Translations under genes and position numbers: made by a program | Assembly: GCF_000021945.1 (NCBI RefSeq) | Contig: NC_011831.1 | Location: forward strand, 1,749,353-1,813,352 | Direction: 5' to 3' | Length of the DNA stretch: 64,000 nucleotides | Origin: Chloroflexus aggregans DSM 9485 | GTDB lineage: Bacteria; Chloroflexota; Chloroflexia; Chloroflexales; Chloroflexaceae | Shown here: positions 18,894 through 27,515 of the stretch, piece after piece | How positions within the stretch are numbered: position 1 is the first letter of the stretch | How the letters are laid out: each line of letters opens with the position of its first letter | The notes under the pieces: model-generated | What the model was told of the DNA's origin: nothing | What the model saw: only the letters and a program-made list of their open reading frames with translations | Database searches by the model: none

Positions 18894-20096
18894 TTAGCCA
18901 GCCTCCTCCGTTGCGGTGCCGCCCTCCGACGGCTCTTGTTGGAGCCGTAAACTCAACCCCATCCGCTTCCGTGCCGGATCGATACGGATGATCCGTGCCT
19001 GCACAACTTGACCCTCGCTTAGCACGTCGCGTGGGTGCTGAATACGCTCATCACCCATTTCTGAGACGTGGATCAGCCCTTCCACCCCATCTTCAATCCG
19101 TACAAAGGCGCCAAACGAGGCCAGTTGCGTCACTGTTCCTTCGACAATTTGCCCCAACTGATAGCGTTCGGCCACCCGTGTCCACGGCTCGCTTTGGGTC
19201 CGCTTGATCGATAGCGCGATCCGTTTGCGCTCGTGGTCAATGTTCAGGATAGACACTTTGACTTTATCACCCACCTTGAGCACTTCGCTCGGATGTTTGA
19301 CGCGCGACCACGAGATCTCGGACAGATGCACCAACCCATCGGCGCCGCCAATATCGACGAAGACACCGAAATCGCAGACCGACGAGACCACTCCTTCGCG
19401 CACATCACCCTCTTGTAACGATGCGAGCAACTCGTCTTTCTTCGTCTCACGGGTTTCGACCAACGCCTGCCGTTCGGACAGAATCAGGCGGTTGCGGTTG
19501 CGGTTGATCTCAATCACTTTTAGCGGCAGCTCAACATTTACCAGCCGCGCCATTTCGGATTGCTTTTGCGCCTCCGAAGCACGGCTAACACTCGACACCT
19601 GCGACGCAGGGACAAACCCGCGCACACCATCGAGATCGACTAGCAGGCCGCCCTTGTTGTAATTCTTGACGCGGGCATAGATAATTTCGCCCCGCTCGTA
19701 ATACTCTTGCAATGCGCGCCAGCTTTTTTCTTGCCGAGCTTTATCGATTGATAAAATCGCACGGCCTTCTTTGTCTTCCGATTGGACAACGAAAACAAGA
19801 ATGGTATCACCAACTTTGAGCGCAGCTCGATCTTCTTCACTGAGGGTCTGCATCTCCCGGCTAGGGACAACACCTTCGGCTTTGGCGCCTATGTCGACCA
19901 AGATTTCATCTCGGTCGATCCGCATGATCCGCCCATCAACGGTGTCACCGTGTTTGAGGTTACGGTAGGTATGGGCCGGATCGCTCAGTATCTGTTCCAT
20001 CAGCGCCTGATCGCCACGCTCCATCAGATCGTTTAGATCAGGTTGGCGAACGTCTTCATTGTTTGTGTTATTACCGGCATGCTTCAACTCTTCCAT
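18894..20096 (-). CDS. rpsA: Ribosomal protein S1-like protein with four S1 domains
   Basis: 400-aa RNA-binding protein with four S1/OB folds beginning near residues 48, 133, 218 and 305 (for example VREGVVSSVCDFGVFVDIGG and VEGTVTQLASFGAFVRIEDG). Bacterial S1 helps the 30S subunit load structured mRNAs; four-domain forms are common outside the proteobacteria. The N-terminal 45 residues are acidic and Asn-rich and the C-terminal tail is Glu/Gly-rich. A promoter with perfect TATAAT lies about 70 bp upstream. Confidence 0.92.
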   Translation of the reverse strand: MEELKHAGNNTNNEDVRQPDLNDLMERGDQALMEQILSDPAHTYRNLKHGDTVDGRIMRIDRDEILVDIGAKAEGVVPSREMQTLSEEDRAALKVGDTILVFVVQSEDKEGRAILSIDKARQEKSWRALQEYYERGEIIYARVKNYNKGGLLVDLDGVRGFVPASQVSSVSRASEAQKQSEMARLVNVELPLKVIEINRNRNRLILSERQALVETRETKKDELLASLQEGDVREGVVSSVCDFGVFVDIGGADGLVHLSEISWSRVKHPSEVLKVGDKVKVSILNIDHERKRIALSIKRTQSEPWTRVAERYQLGQIVEGTVTQLASFGAFVRIEDGVEGLIHVSEMGDERIQHPRDVLSEGQVVQARIIRIDPARKRMGLSLRLQQEPSEGGTATEEAG

Positions 20097-20164
20097 GAAA
20101 AATCCCTGCGCAGAAGCGGCGGCGCGCCATTCGACGGGGCTTGGTCGGAGTAATACGTAGCAAT

Positions 20165-20193
20165 ATTATACGCCGGGCTGATGTAAAACGCAA
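20165..20193 (-). promoter_or_regulatory. Probable promoter of the S1 gene
   Basis: On the minus strand TTGCGT (20193-20188) is followed after 17 bp by TATAAT (20170-20165). The transcript would start near 20158, about 60 nt upstream of the S1 start codon. The TTGC-type -35 box resembles those proposed for the SRP RNA and the glyS T-box in this window. Confidence 0.55.
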
Positions 20194-20196
20194 GGA

Positions 20197-21123
20197 TTAC
20201 GAAAGTATCTCATCGCTTGCGGCAAGGCGCCACCGGTATATCGCAGTCCTGACCGGAACAAGAGGAAGCGGCAGCGGAGCGATACTACGGAGCTGCATAC
20301 CGGCTTCTTCGGTGCATACGAGCGTTCCCGGTGAGCTTTCCACAACGAGTTGGGCCGTTTGGGTGATGATGTCGCCGGTGACGTAAAGACCGAGCAGGGG
20401 AACGATGGCGACCCGCCCATTGCCACTACTCAGCGCAAACGGTGGTAGTGGTAAGCCGGCAGTCTTGGCTGTGGCTACAATGGTGGTGATCACGTTGACC
20501 GCACTGCGAATCGGGTCGGGAGTGGGGATGAGTACACCCACGATAAGGAGCGCTACCCCATCGTGCCACTGGACGAGTGCTCGCTGGTGGGCTGCCGATG
20601 CAGCCAATATCTGCGTGCGCGCCCGCAGCTCTGCCAATGGATCGGTAAACGCTAATTGGCCTACTGCAACTACCGCAATCGGCGTGACTTTACCCTCTAC
20701 CGGCGGAAGGATGGTGAGCGTTTCGAGTTGTTGGAGGGCCGGTTGTGACGGTTGCAGACGTTGGAGATGTTGTTCGGCACGCCATCGCTGTAACAATCGG
20801 TTCATTGCGTGGCACACTTCACCCCACGCGCCTACACCGACTTCGAGTTTGGTTGCTAAGGTGCCGGATTGAAGATGGTTGGCCAGGGCACGCATAGCCC
20901 GCCCAAGACGATAGCGTTCCCACAGCAGCAGTAAGACAGCAGCGCCCAGCGTTACGACTGACAACACCGGAGCGATAATGAGACTGATAATCGCTATGCT
21001 ACAAAGGATGACAAGTAGCAAGAGGGTTGGTTCCGATACCCAACGACCCATAGTACGCCTCGTATCCTCAACCATAACCGGCAAAACCAGCCGGTACAGC
21101 CCGGCATAGTCGCAGCGTACCAT
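20197..21123 (-). CDS. Membrane protein with degenerate class III nucleotidyl-cyclase domain
   Basis: 308 aa. Two hydrophobic helices (about residues 33-67) are followed by a HAMP-like linker and a C-terminal domain that matches the class III adenylate/guanylate cyclase plan: strand PIAVVAVGQLAFTD (where cyclases read F-D-I-x-G-F-T), HDGVALLIVG (GDG-V-x-x-x-F), then SSGNGRVAI and YVTGDIITQTAQLVVESSPG (YTVIGDxVNLAARLExxAxPG). The first metal-binding Asp is replaced by Gly and the Asn/Arg transition-state residues are missing, so catalysis is unlikely. A sensory or scaffold role is inferred. It is 30 bp downstream of a metallo-hydrolase gene. Confidence 0.6.
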   Translation of the reverse strand: MVRCDYAGLYRLVLPVMVEDTRRTMGRWVSEPTLLLLVILCSIAIISLIIAPVLSVVTLGAAVLLLLWERYRLGRAMRALANHLQSGTLATKLEVGVGAWGEVCHAMNRLLQRWRAEQHLQRLQPSQPALQQLETLTILPPVEGKVTPIAVVAVGQLAFTDPLAELRARTQILAASAAHQRALVQWHDGVALLIVGVLIPTPDPIRSAVNVITTIVATAKTAGLPLPPFALSSGNGRVAIVPLLGLYVTGDIITQTAQLVVESSPGTLVCTEEAGMQLRSIAPLPLPLVPVRTAIYRWRLAASDEILS

Positions 21124-21153
21124 GGGTGTGGAAGTATGCAGCTCAGACGTAGA

Positions 21154-22143
21154 TTACAGATTGGCAAACGATACTCTCGGCCGGTAACGCACCAATGCCT
21201 CGTCGTCGTGGCGTTCGAGCATGCCATCTGCAACCAGTAATTCGAGATGGGCAATTGTCTCGGCAATCGCAAAACGGGCTTCGTGTGGGGTGAAGCGCTC
21301 GACATCGAAGACCCGTTGCGCAACGGTAAAGGCCGTTTCGGCGCCATCCTGTACTGCCCGGAGCATGGCCTCAAGACGGTTCTGGTGGTGATGTTGCAGT
21401 TCGGCAATTCGTTCCTGCCACGCAGCAATAGTCTTTCCATGACCGGGCAAGGCCAGATCGACATCGAGGGTCGCTAATTCACGCAGCGATGCGAGATACT
21501 TGCGTAACGGATCGGGATCACTCTCCGGCCATACGCCAATATGCGGCGTGATCTTCTGCAAGACTTGGTCGCCTACTAAGGCAAGCCGATCGTCGGGTGC
21601 ATAAAAGATGAGCTGGCCATCGCTGTGACCAGGGGCATGAATGGTGATGAAGCGCCGCTCGCCCATGGTCAGCCACGTACCGGCCGGTAGAGGGGTCAAC
21701 GGTGGATGAGGGCGGGTGCCGGCACGTAACAGCGCAATCGCACCGACAACTTGTTTCACCAGCTCGACCGGCATACCATGGCGCAGAAAATGACGTAAAC
21801 TAGGATCATCATGGTCGGCGCGATGGATCCATACCTCTTCGGCCAATGCAATCTCACGCGGGGCGAGAAGGACTCGTGCGCCAGAGCGTTCGTGAAGCCA
21901 ACCGGCCATGCCGAAATGATCGGGATGAAAATGGGTGAGAACAATGGTATGAATCTGATGGGGAGCGATCCCCAATTCGGCAAACGCCGTCTGCCAACCG
22001 GTTTCGGCAGCCGAGGTGTGCAGACCGGTGTCGACCACCGTCCACCCTTGACTATCCCGGAGCAAATAGACGTTAACATGGTTGAGGGCAAATGGCAGAG
22101 GGAGGCGCAACTGGTACAGATTGGGAAGGAGAGCCGTGATCAT
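21154..22143 (-). CDS. Metallo-beta-lactamase-fold hydrolase
   Basis: 329-aa hydrolase with the dinuclear zinc motif HFHPDH, upstream VDTGLHTS, a second ligand segment HAPGHSDGQLIFY and LVGDQVLQKITPHI, and a C-terminal helical domain (LPGHG, then FTVAQRVFDVERFTPHEARF) resembling the LACTB2-like C-terminal winged helix. Such enzymes include glyoxalase II-like and RNA/CoA-thioester-cleaving members; the substrate is not readable. The start at 22143 is supported by AGGA upstream and the beginning of the beta strand; the frame extends to 22197. Confidence 0.87.
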   Translation of the reverse strand: MITALLPNLYQLRLPLPFALNHVNVYLLRDSQGWTVVDTGLHTSAAETGWQTAFAELGIAPHQIHTIVLTHFHPDHFGMAGWLHERSGARVLLAPREIALAEEVWIHRADHDDPSLRHFLRHGMPVELVKQVVGAIALLRAGTRPHPPLTPLPAGTWLTMGERRFITIHAPGHSDGQLIFYAPDDRLALVGDQVLQKITPHIGVWPESDPDPLRKYLASLRELATLDVDLALPGHGKTIAAWQERIAELQHHHQNRLEAMLRAVQDGAETAFTVAQRVFDVERFTPHEARFAIAETIAHLELLVADGMLERHDDEALVRYRPRVSFANL

Positions 22144-22197
22144 ACGAAGCAGTTCCTGTTGAATGACGCAGCGCGTCGACGAATAAACTATCTGCAT

Positions 22198-22203
22198 TAT
22201 AAT
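22198..22203 (+). promoter_or_regulatory. Likely -10 box between divergent genes
   Basis: A perfect TATAAT lies 35 bp before the rhodanese-like gene. The -35 region is poor (GTCGAC 17 bp upstream). The divergent hydrolase gene probably has its own promoter in the same short interval. Confidence 0.4.
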
Positions 22204-22237
22204 ACGGTAAGGATGTAGACAATACCATTTTTGACGT

Positions 22238-22753
22238 ATGGAACATTTTGAACCATCATCATCTCAGCCACCGGCATGGCGCCTACCGGCCATCATCGGT
22301 GGGATTATCGTGATTGCCGGTTTGTTGGCTTTTTTCATCACCGGTACCGGGACAACGGCACCGAAAGCAACCCCTACCACCGCCCCTACCGTTGAGGCGG
22401 CAGCAGGGCACGGCGATTTGAGCAACAGCCCACCGGCGCCAACTATCTCCGTCACCGAAGCCTACCAGCGTTGGCAGAACGGGAACGTTATCTTCGTTGA
22501 TATGCGATCCGGTGAGGCGTACACTGCCGGCCACTTGCCCGGTGCGCTCAGTTTGACAACCCCCGATCTCAATCAGCGGCTCGCTGCCCTACCGAAAGAT
22601 GGACTGATCATTACGTATGGTGATGCCAGCCGACCCACCGCCGGTCAGCGTGGAGCACAGATTTTTCGCGACCTCGGCTACGGGCCGGTAGCCGCTCTCG
22701 ATGGCGGTATTGAAGCGTGGCAGGCGGCAAACCTGCCGTTGGAGCGACCATGA
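22238..22753 (+). CDS. Membrane-anchored rhodanese-like protein lacking the active-site cysteine
   Basis: 171 aa: one N-terminal membrane helix (about residues 17-36, LPAIIGGIIVIAGLLAFFIT), a Thr/Ala/Pro-rich linker and a rhodanese domain outside the membrane (VIFVDMRSGEAYTAGHLPGA, FRDLGYGPVAALDGGIEAWQ). The active loop, where rhodaneses read Y-C-x-x-G-x-R, reads ITYGDASRP here, so the sulfur-carrying Cys is Gly. It is therefore probably a binding or regulatory rhodanese. Its stop overlaps the PHP gene start as ATGA. Confidence 0.82.
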   Translation: MEHFEPSSSQPPAWRLPAIIGGIIVIAGLLAFFITGTGTTAPKATPTTAPTVEAAAGHGDLSNSPPAPTISVTEAYQRWQNGNVIFVDMRSGEAYTAGHLPGALSLTTPDLNQRLAALPKDGLIITYGDASRPTAGQRGAQIFRDLGYGPVAALDGGIEAWQAANLPLERP

Positions 22754-23568
22754 TCGATTTACACATTCACACCAACGCAACCCCCCATCACGCAACGTGG
22801 ACACCGGTTGCACTGGCCGTTGCTGCGGCGGCACGTGGGATAACGATGATTGCTGTGACCGACCATAATACGACGGCCAATGTGATCACGACGGCAATGG
22901 CCGGAATGCATTACGGGGTGCGAGTGGTCAGTGGGGTAGAGATTGATAGTGCTTTCAACGGCAAGTTGTGGCACACATTGGTATATGGCGTCGATCCTGA
23001 AGCACCGACCCTGCTCGATCTCTGTGCGGAGGTCATCAACCGCAATGCTGCTGATGCGGCGCAACTGCTGCGGGACTTACCGGCAGCCGGATTCCGTTTG
23101 CCAGACCTGACCAACCGTGATCGACCACCGACGGTTGCCGATGTCGCTCTTGCATTAGCGCGTCACAACGACTTACCCGGCCGGATCGCCGGCGAAGGTG
23201 ATGAAGAGGCAGGTATGCGCTTTATTCTCACGCACTTCGCCGCTGCTTACCGGCCACTTGGCGTCGATGAGATTATCGGCGTGGCGCACGATCTCGGCGG
23301 GTTAGCGGTGCTGGCCCATCCCGGACGCGACAAAGGGATCTATGCCATCCCCGCCACCGACGAGGATATTGCAGCGCTCGCTGCCGTTGGGCTTGATGGC
23401 ATTGAAGTCTACTACCCAACGCACGATGCGGCAACCCGCGAGCGATTACTGGCCGCGGCTCAGCGTCATCACTTGCTGGTGTCGGGTGGAAGTGATTCGC
23501 ACCATCCGCATCAAGAGTTGGCAACATGGCGGGCAGCAGATTTGACCATCGTCACCAGATTGCGCTGA
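22750..23568 (+). CDS. PHP-domain metal-dependent phosphoesterase
   Basis: 272 aa with the PHP motifs in order: MIDLHIHTNATP (HxH), VTDHNTT, a catalytic-face Glu in VVSGVEID, LAHPGRD and the C-terminal SGGSDSHHPH. These hold a trinuclear metal centre. The family includes histidinol phosphatase-like and 3',5'-nucleoside bisphosphate/RNase AM-like (TrpH/YciV) enzymes; this length and layout resemble the latter. Start ATG at 22750 overlaps the rhodanese stop, implying coupled translation. Confidence 0.88.
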   Translation: MIDLHIHTNATPHHATWTPVALAVAAAARGITMIAVTDHNTTANVITTAMAGMHYGVRVVSGVEIDSAFNGKLWHTLVYGVDPEAPTLLDLCAEVINRNAADAAQLLRDLPAAGFRLPDLTNRDRPPTVADVALALARHNDLPGRIAGEGDEEAGMRFILTHFAAAYRPLGVDEIIGVAHDLGGLAVLAHPGRDKGIYAIPATDEDIAALAAVGLDGIEVYYPTHDAATRERLLAAAQRHHLLVSGGSDSHHPHQELATWRAADLTIVTRLR

Positions 23569-23603
23569 TCGCAAACGTATACCTGACTAATAAGCAATAG
23601 CAC

Positions 23604-24227
23604 GTGCCATCATATGATATGAACGTACACTCAGCACTCGATTGGCTACCACCACACCACCGTACAGAAGTAGTACTGCTCGCCGACCAATACGGTGTAC
23701 CGCACCACCGTCACGTTATCCTCACCGACGGCGAGTTTGATCCCCTGATCAAGACCGACCGGTTAGGTGAGGTGGGAATGGTGGTGCGTCGGCGTGACGG
23801 CGGCATTCTGGTGGCGCGTAAAACCTACTACCCGCCGGAAATCTTCCGCTTGCTCACCGGTGGTATCGCTCCTAACGAACCGATCGCCGTCGCGCTTGAG
23901 CGTGAAATCGCTGAAGAGACGAGCCTTACGGTGCGCATCGAGCGCTTCCTCGGTATTATCACCTACGAAGCACGGCAGCCCATTCTCCGTCGATTTGTGA
24001 GCTACGTCTTCTGGCTTACCGAATTGGGCGGTACGCTCCACGTCGCCGACCCAACAGAACAAGTCGCCGAAATGCGCACCGTTGCCCCGCCAATGTTGCC
24101 GGCACTGGCTGCAACGTTACGGCAGTTACCGTCTACTACCGATCCGGCGATCAATGGACGTTGGGCCAGTTGGGGCCAATTCCGTGCCGTGATGCATGAA
24201 GAAGTAGCGGGGTGGCTACCGGCATAA
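23604..24227 (+). CDS. Nudix hydrolase
   Basis: 207-aa protein with a Nudix box GGIAPNEPIAVALEREIAEE followed by T. Flanking strands (GEVGMVVRRRDGGILVARK before; LRRFVSYVFWLTEL after) complete the fold. The start is GTG at 23604; an in-frame ATG at 23619 would remove five residues and cannot be excluded. Substrate unknown. Confidence 0.8.
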   Translation: MPSYDMNVHSALDWLPPHHRTEVVLLADQYGVPHHRHVILTDGEFDPLIKTDRLGEVGMVVRRRDGGILVARKTYYPPEIFRLLTGGIAPNEPIAVALEREIAEETSLTVRIERFLGIITYEARQPILRRFVSYVFWLTELGGTLHVADPTEQVAEMRTVAPPMLPALAATLRQLPSTTDPAINGRWASWGQFRAVMHEEVAGWLPA

Positions 24228-24285
24228 CCCGTCTAGGTGAGCTTTCATCGTCGCTTGCCTCATTAAGTATGCTCGCCCAACCGCT

Positions 24286-24318
24286 ATCGAACGGCAGCTA
24301 CAGTGGCTGCCGTTCGAT
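24286..24318 (+). terminator. Hairpin downstream of the Nudix gene
   Basis: Perfect 13-bp stem (ATCGAACGGCAGC / GCTGCCGTTCGAT) with a 7-nt loop, 59 bp after the stop, followed by the T-containing ATTCTGTGAAATTATT. It probably ends transcription before the DUF4491 genes. Confidence 0.6.
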
Positions 24319-24408
24319 ATTCTGTGAAATTATTCACTTGACAGCCAGAGATTTCCATGTAATACTGCAAAGGATTAGTAAGATTTGTATAGTTTTGTGA
24401 GGGTTGAC

Positions 24409-24819
24409 ATGATACAAACAAGCGGTCTTTGGCTCGCAATCGCTACGTTTCTCAGCATCTGGTGGGGACACGTCGGGGTACGTTGGCTCGAAGCGAAAAG
24501 CACTGATATTCGCCCACCAATGGTTGTGTTGATCATCGCCGGCTTTGCGCTGAACGTAGCAGCTCTCTTTGCACCAAATATCACCATCAGCGGCGTGTGC
24601 AGTGTTGTTGGGATTTCACTCTGGTGGGATGCCTTTGAACTAGTTCGGCAAGACCGGCGCGTGCGCCACGGCCATGCCCCGGCCAATCCGGCTAATCCGC
24701 GCCATGCACGGTATCTGGCAGCGGGCACGGCGACAATTCACGATCCTCTCGATCGCGAACCGTCCGATCCGATGGAACCGGTCCCACACTCGATCGAGCG
24801 TAATGCCGAGATTGCATAA
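24409..24819 (+). CDS. DUF4491 family small membrane protein
   Basis: 136 aa with three hydrophobic segments (SGLWLAIATFLSIWWGH; VVLIIAGFALNVAALF; SGVCSVVGISLWW) and the family ending FELVRQDRRVRHGHAPANP, then a hydrophilic tail. DUF4491 proteins are small bacterial membrane proteins of unknown function, often found as adjacent pairs, as here. ATG at 24409 has GAGGG 6 bp upstream. The extra charged tail of about 45 residues is longer than in its neighbour. Confidence 0.65.
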   Translation: MIQTSGLWLAIATFLSIWWGHVGVRWLEAKSTDIRPPMVVLIIAGFALNVAALFAPNITISGVCSVVGISLWWDAFELVRQDRRVRHGHAPANPANPRHARYLAAGTATIHDPLDREPSDPMEPVPHSIERNAEIA

Positions 24820-24900
24820 CCGGGGGTAATTCGGTCAGAGCCGGCAAGTGGCCGCAGACGACATTACTATAGTCACTAGCAATCTTACGGAGTATAATGT

Positions 24901-25236
24901 ATGATGTGGCAAGGGTTAGCAATAGGTCTCTTTAGTCTTGGAATTATCGGCTTCGGCTTTTTCTGGGTCATCCGAATGGAATACCATCTCGGCTATTTGT
25001 GGTGGCCGTACCCCCTCCTGTTGGGAATCGGCATAATCATCGGCTCACTATTTGTTGTCGACGCCGGCTGGTCGGCACTCCTCGGTGTCACCGGAGCATC
25101 GTTCATTTGGGGAGCGACTGAGTTGAAGGAGCAAGCGGTACGTGCCGACTTGGGATGGTTCCCACGTAACCCGAACGCTAAGCCGTTGCCACCGTTTGCA
25201 TCGCTGATCCGGAAGATCAGGGCTCCGCATCTGTAG
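24901..25236 (+). CDS. DUF4491 family small membrane protein, second copy
   Basis: 111 aa, three or four hydrophobic segments and the conserved C-terminal pattern ELKEQAVRADLGWFPRNP. It is a diverged paralogue of the previous gene. A TATAAT at 24892-24897 lies directly before the ATG, with ACGGAG 15 bp upstream as a possible ribosome site. Function unknown. Confidence 0.65.
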   Translation: MMWQGLAIGLFSLGIIGFGFFWVIRMEYHLGYLWWPYPLLLGIGIIIGSLFVVDAGWSALLGVTGASFIWGATELKEQAVRADLGWFPRNPNAKPLPPFASLIRKIRAPHL

Positions 25237-25243
25237 TATCGAT

Positions 25244-25270
25244 TTGGACCACAGGATGCCTGTGGTCCAA
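25244..25270 (+). terminator. Perfect 12-bp hairpin between DUF4491 and cyclo-ligase genes
   Basis: TTGGACCACAGG and CCTGTGGTCCAA enclose a 3-nt loop, 14 bp upstream of the next start codon. There is no T-run, so it may be a weak terminator or may influence translation of the following gene by occupying its ribosome-binding region. Confidence 0.45.
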
Positions 25271-25284
25271 CAGACTACCTTTCC

Positions 25285-25863
25285 ATGACCAACATTGCTA
25301 CCGAAAAGGCTGCCTTACGCGCCAAGATGATGATCCTGCGCGATACGTTACCCGAACGGGAACAACGGAGTGGACAAATCTGCGCACGGGTGCAGACCCT
25401 ATCGGCATTTGCGACCGCCTCGGCGATTCATTGTTATTTCCCGATGCGCTCTGAAGTTGATACGAGACCACTGATCGCAGCAGCGCTGGCTGCCGGCAAA
25501 GCGGTGGCTGTGCCAATTGTTGTCGGTCGCCATCAGCTTGAGCATAGTTGGATCGATAGCTTGGCCGAAACGGAATGGGTGCGGGGTCGGTTCGGCACGC
25601 TCCAACCACGCCAGATCCATCCGGCTCATCCCGGCGAGTGGTCGGTGACGATTGTCCCGTTGCTGGCATTTGATCGTGACCGGTATCGGTTGGGCTACGG
25701 CGGTGGTTATTACGACATGCTCCTCGCCACTACCCCCACTCTCGCCGTCGGAGTAGCGTTCGCCGCCCAGGAGATCGAGCGACTGCCGCGGGAAGCACAC
25801 GATTACCAGCTCGATCTCATTGTGTGCGAAGATGGGATTCGCGGAGATGGTCGCTCTATGTAG
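25285..25863 (+). CDS. 5-formyltetrahydrofolate cyclo-ligase
   Basis: 192-aa enzyme that converts 5-formyl-THF to 5,10-methenyl-THF with ATP. Recognised by the N-terminal KAALRAKMMILRD helix, the FPMRSEVDTRPLI strand-loop, and the C-terminal nucleotide/folate motif RYRLGYGGGYYDMLL. Length is standard. No good purine-rich ribosome site is visible and a hairpin sits just upstream, so expression may be modest. Confidence 0.92.
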   Translation: MTNIATEKAALRAKMMILRDTLPEREQRSGQICARVQTLSAFATASAIHCYFPMRSEVDTRPLIAAALAAGKAVAVPIVVGRHQLEHSWIDSLAETEWVRGRFGTLQPRQIHPAHPGEWSVTIVPLLAFDRDRYRLGYGGGYYDMLLATTPTLAVGVAFAAQEIERLPREAHDYQLDLIVCEDGIRGDGRSM

Positions 25864-26050
25864 TGAATTCTTATCTGGCACCGTTGGTTACTCTGCGGTA
25901 TGATACAAACACTGAGGACTGATTTCCTAGCGATCACGAGGATTGACGAACCTCGATGACATACCCACCGCAAATGGGCTTGCGTCCATATCCTGTAACC
26001 GGTTATCAAGGGATCTGCCTACTTATTGAATGGTGAAGGAGTTCGACTCA

Positions 26051-27511
26051 ATGCGCGCCACCGATTTACCGATGATTATTCAGGGTGGCATGGGTGCTGC
26101 TGTCTCTGATTGGCGGCTAGCACGCGCCGTAGCAGCCTGTGGTCAACTTGGTGTGGTTTCCGGAACCGGGATCGATACCATTCTTATCCGACGCTTGCAA
26201 GATGGAGACCGAGATGGGGCGATGCGCCGTGCGATGGCCCATTTTCCCATTCCCGGCGTAGCCGAACGGGTTTTGGAAACCTACTTCCGCCCTAACGGTC
26301 GCGAACCAGGCGAGCCGTATGCGCTGCTACCGATGTACAACCTGAAGGTGAGCAAGGAACGACAACAGGTGGCGATGCTAGCAGCGTTTGTTGAGGTGTG
26401 GTTGGCCAAAGAGGGGCACCAGCGCCCGATCGGTATGAATCTGCTGACAAAGATTCAGTTGCCGAATTTGGCTTTGCTCTACGGGGCTTTATTGGCCGGC
26501 GTTGATGTGATTATTATGGGAGCGGGTATTCCGCGCGAGATCCCGGCTGCACTTGATGCCTTAGCCGCCAACCAACCCGCACGCCTCACCGCTGAAATTG
26601 AAGGTGACGATGGAGCACCACCGACCTATATTACGTTCGATCCGGCCGAGCATTGGCCGGGCCCACCACCACCGCTCCGCCGACCGCTCTTTTTGCCGAT
26701 TGTCGCCAGTGTGACGCTGGCGACGATGTTTGCCCGCAAGATTGCCGGCGTCGATGGATTGGTGATCGAAGGTCCGACGGCAGGAGGTCACAACGCGCCG
26801 CCACGCGGTGAACTCCGTCTTAACGAACGGGGTGAACCGGTGTACGGGCCGCGTGATCTGGTCGATCCGACCAAGATTGCGGCTCTGGGGCTGCCTTTCT
26901 GGCTGGCAGGGGGGACCGCTTCACCGGAAGGGCTGGCTGCCGCACGGGCTGCCGGTGCGATGGGGATCCAAGTCGGTACGCTGTTTGCCTTTTGTACCGA
27001 TTCGGGGCTTGACAATACTCTGCGTCGCTCGGTACTCGACGCAGCAGCCCGTGATGCGGTCGATGTCTTTACCGATCCGCGAGCCTCTCCGACCGGCTAC
27101 CCGTTTAAGGTCGTGCGTTGGGACAACGATCCGGCCCAAGGCGTGCCCCGTCAACGTATTTGTGATCTCGGTTATCTACGCTCAATGTACCGCACGCCAA
27201 AAGGCACAATCGGTTATCGCTGCGCCAGTGAGCCGATCGCAACGTTTGTTAAGAAGGGGAGCGATCTGGCCGAGACTGAAGGCCGGCGCTGTTTATGCAA
27301 TGCACTGATGGCAAATATTGGCGTTGGTCAGGCCCGCGCCGATATTGGTGTCGAGCCACCGTTGCTGACGAGCGGTGACGATCTGTTACGCCTGCGCACG
27401 ATTTTTGATCTGCGCCGTGGTTACTCGGCGGCTGATGTGATCGCCTATCTCCTTGGTGAGCGCCCGGTGGCGGTGACGATCCCGCAACAGCAGGAGTCGG
27501 TGGCCGGATAG
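26051..27511 (+). CDS. Nitronate monooxygenase / 2-nitropropane dioxygenase family flavoprotein
   Basis: 486-aa TIM-barrel FMN enzyme. Visible are the N-terminal MIIQGGMGAAVS (phosphate/flavin binding), GADVI-type strand GVDVIIMGAGIP, VIEGPTAGGHNAP with the likely catalytic His, and WLAGGTASPEGLAAARAAGA followed by QVGTLFAFC. The C-terminal extension with several Cys residues (RCASEP, RRCLCNALM) is longer than in classical nitronate monooxygenases and is typical of a larger subfamily. ATG at 26051 is preferred for its GAAGGAG 9 bp upstream; ATG at 26030 is the alternative. Confidence 0.85.
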   Translation: MRATDLPMIIQGGMGAAVSDWRLARAVAACGQLGVVSGTGIDTILIRRLQDGDRDGAMRRAMAHFPIPGVAERVLETYFRPNGREPGEPYALLPMYNLKVSKERQQVAMLAAFVEVWLAKEGHQRPIGMNLLTKIQLPNLALLYGALLAGVDVIIMGAGIPREIPAALDALAANQPARLTAEIEGDDGAPPTYITFDPAEHWPGPPPPLRRPLFLPIVASVTLATMFARKIAGVDGLVIEGPTAGGHNAPPRGELRLNERGEPVYGPRDLVDPTKIAALGLPFWLAGGTASPEGLAAARAAGAMGIQVGTLFAFCTDSGLDNTLRRSVLDAAARDAVDVFTDPRASPTGYPFKVVRWDNDPAQGVPRQRICDLGYLRSMYRTPKGTIGYRCASEPIATFVKKGSDLAETEGRRCLCNALMANIGVGQARADIGVEPPLLTSGDDLLRLRTIFDLRRGYSAADVIAYLLGERPVAVTIPQQQESVAG

Positions 27512-27515
27512 CCGT

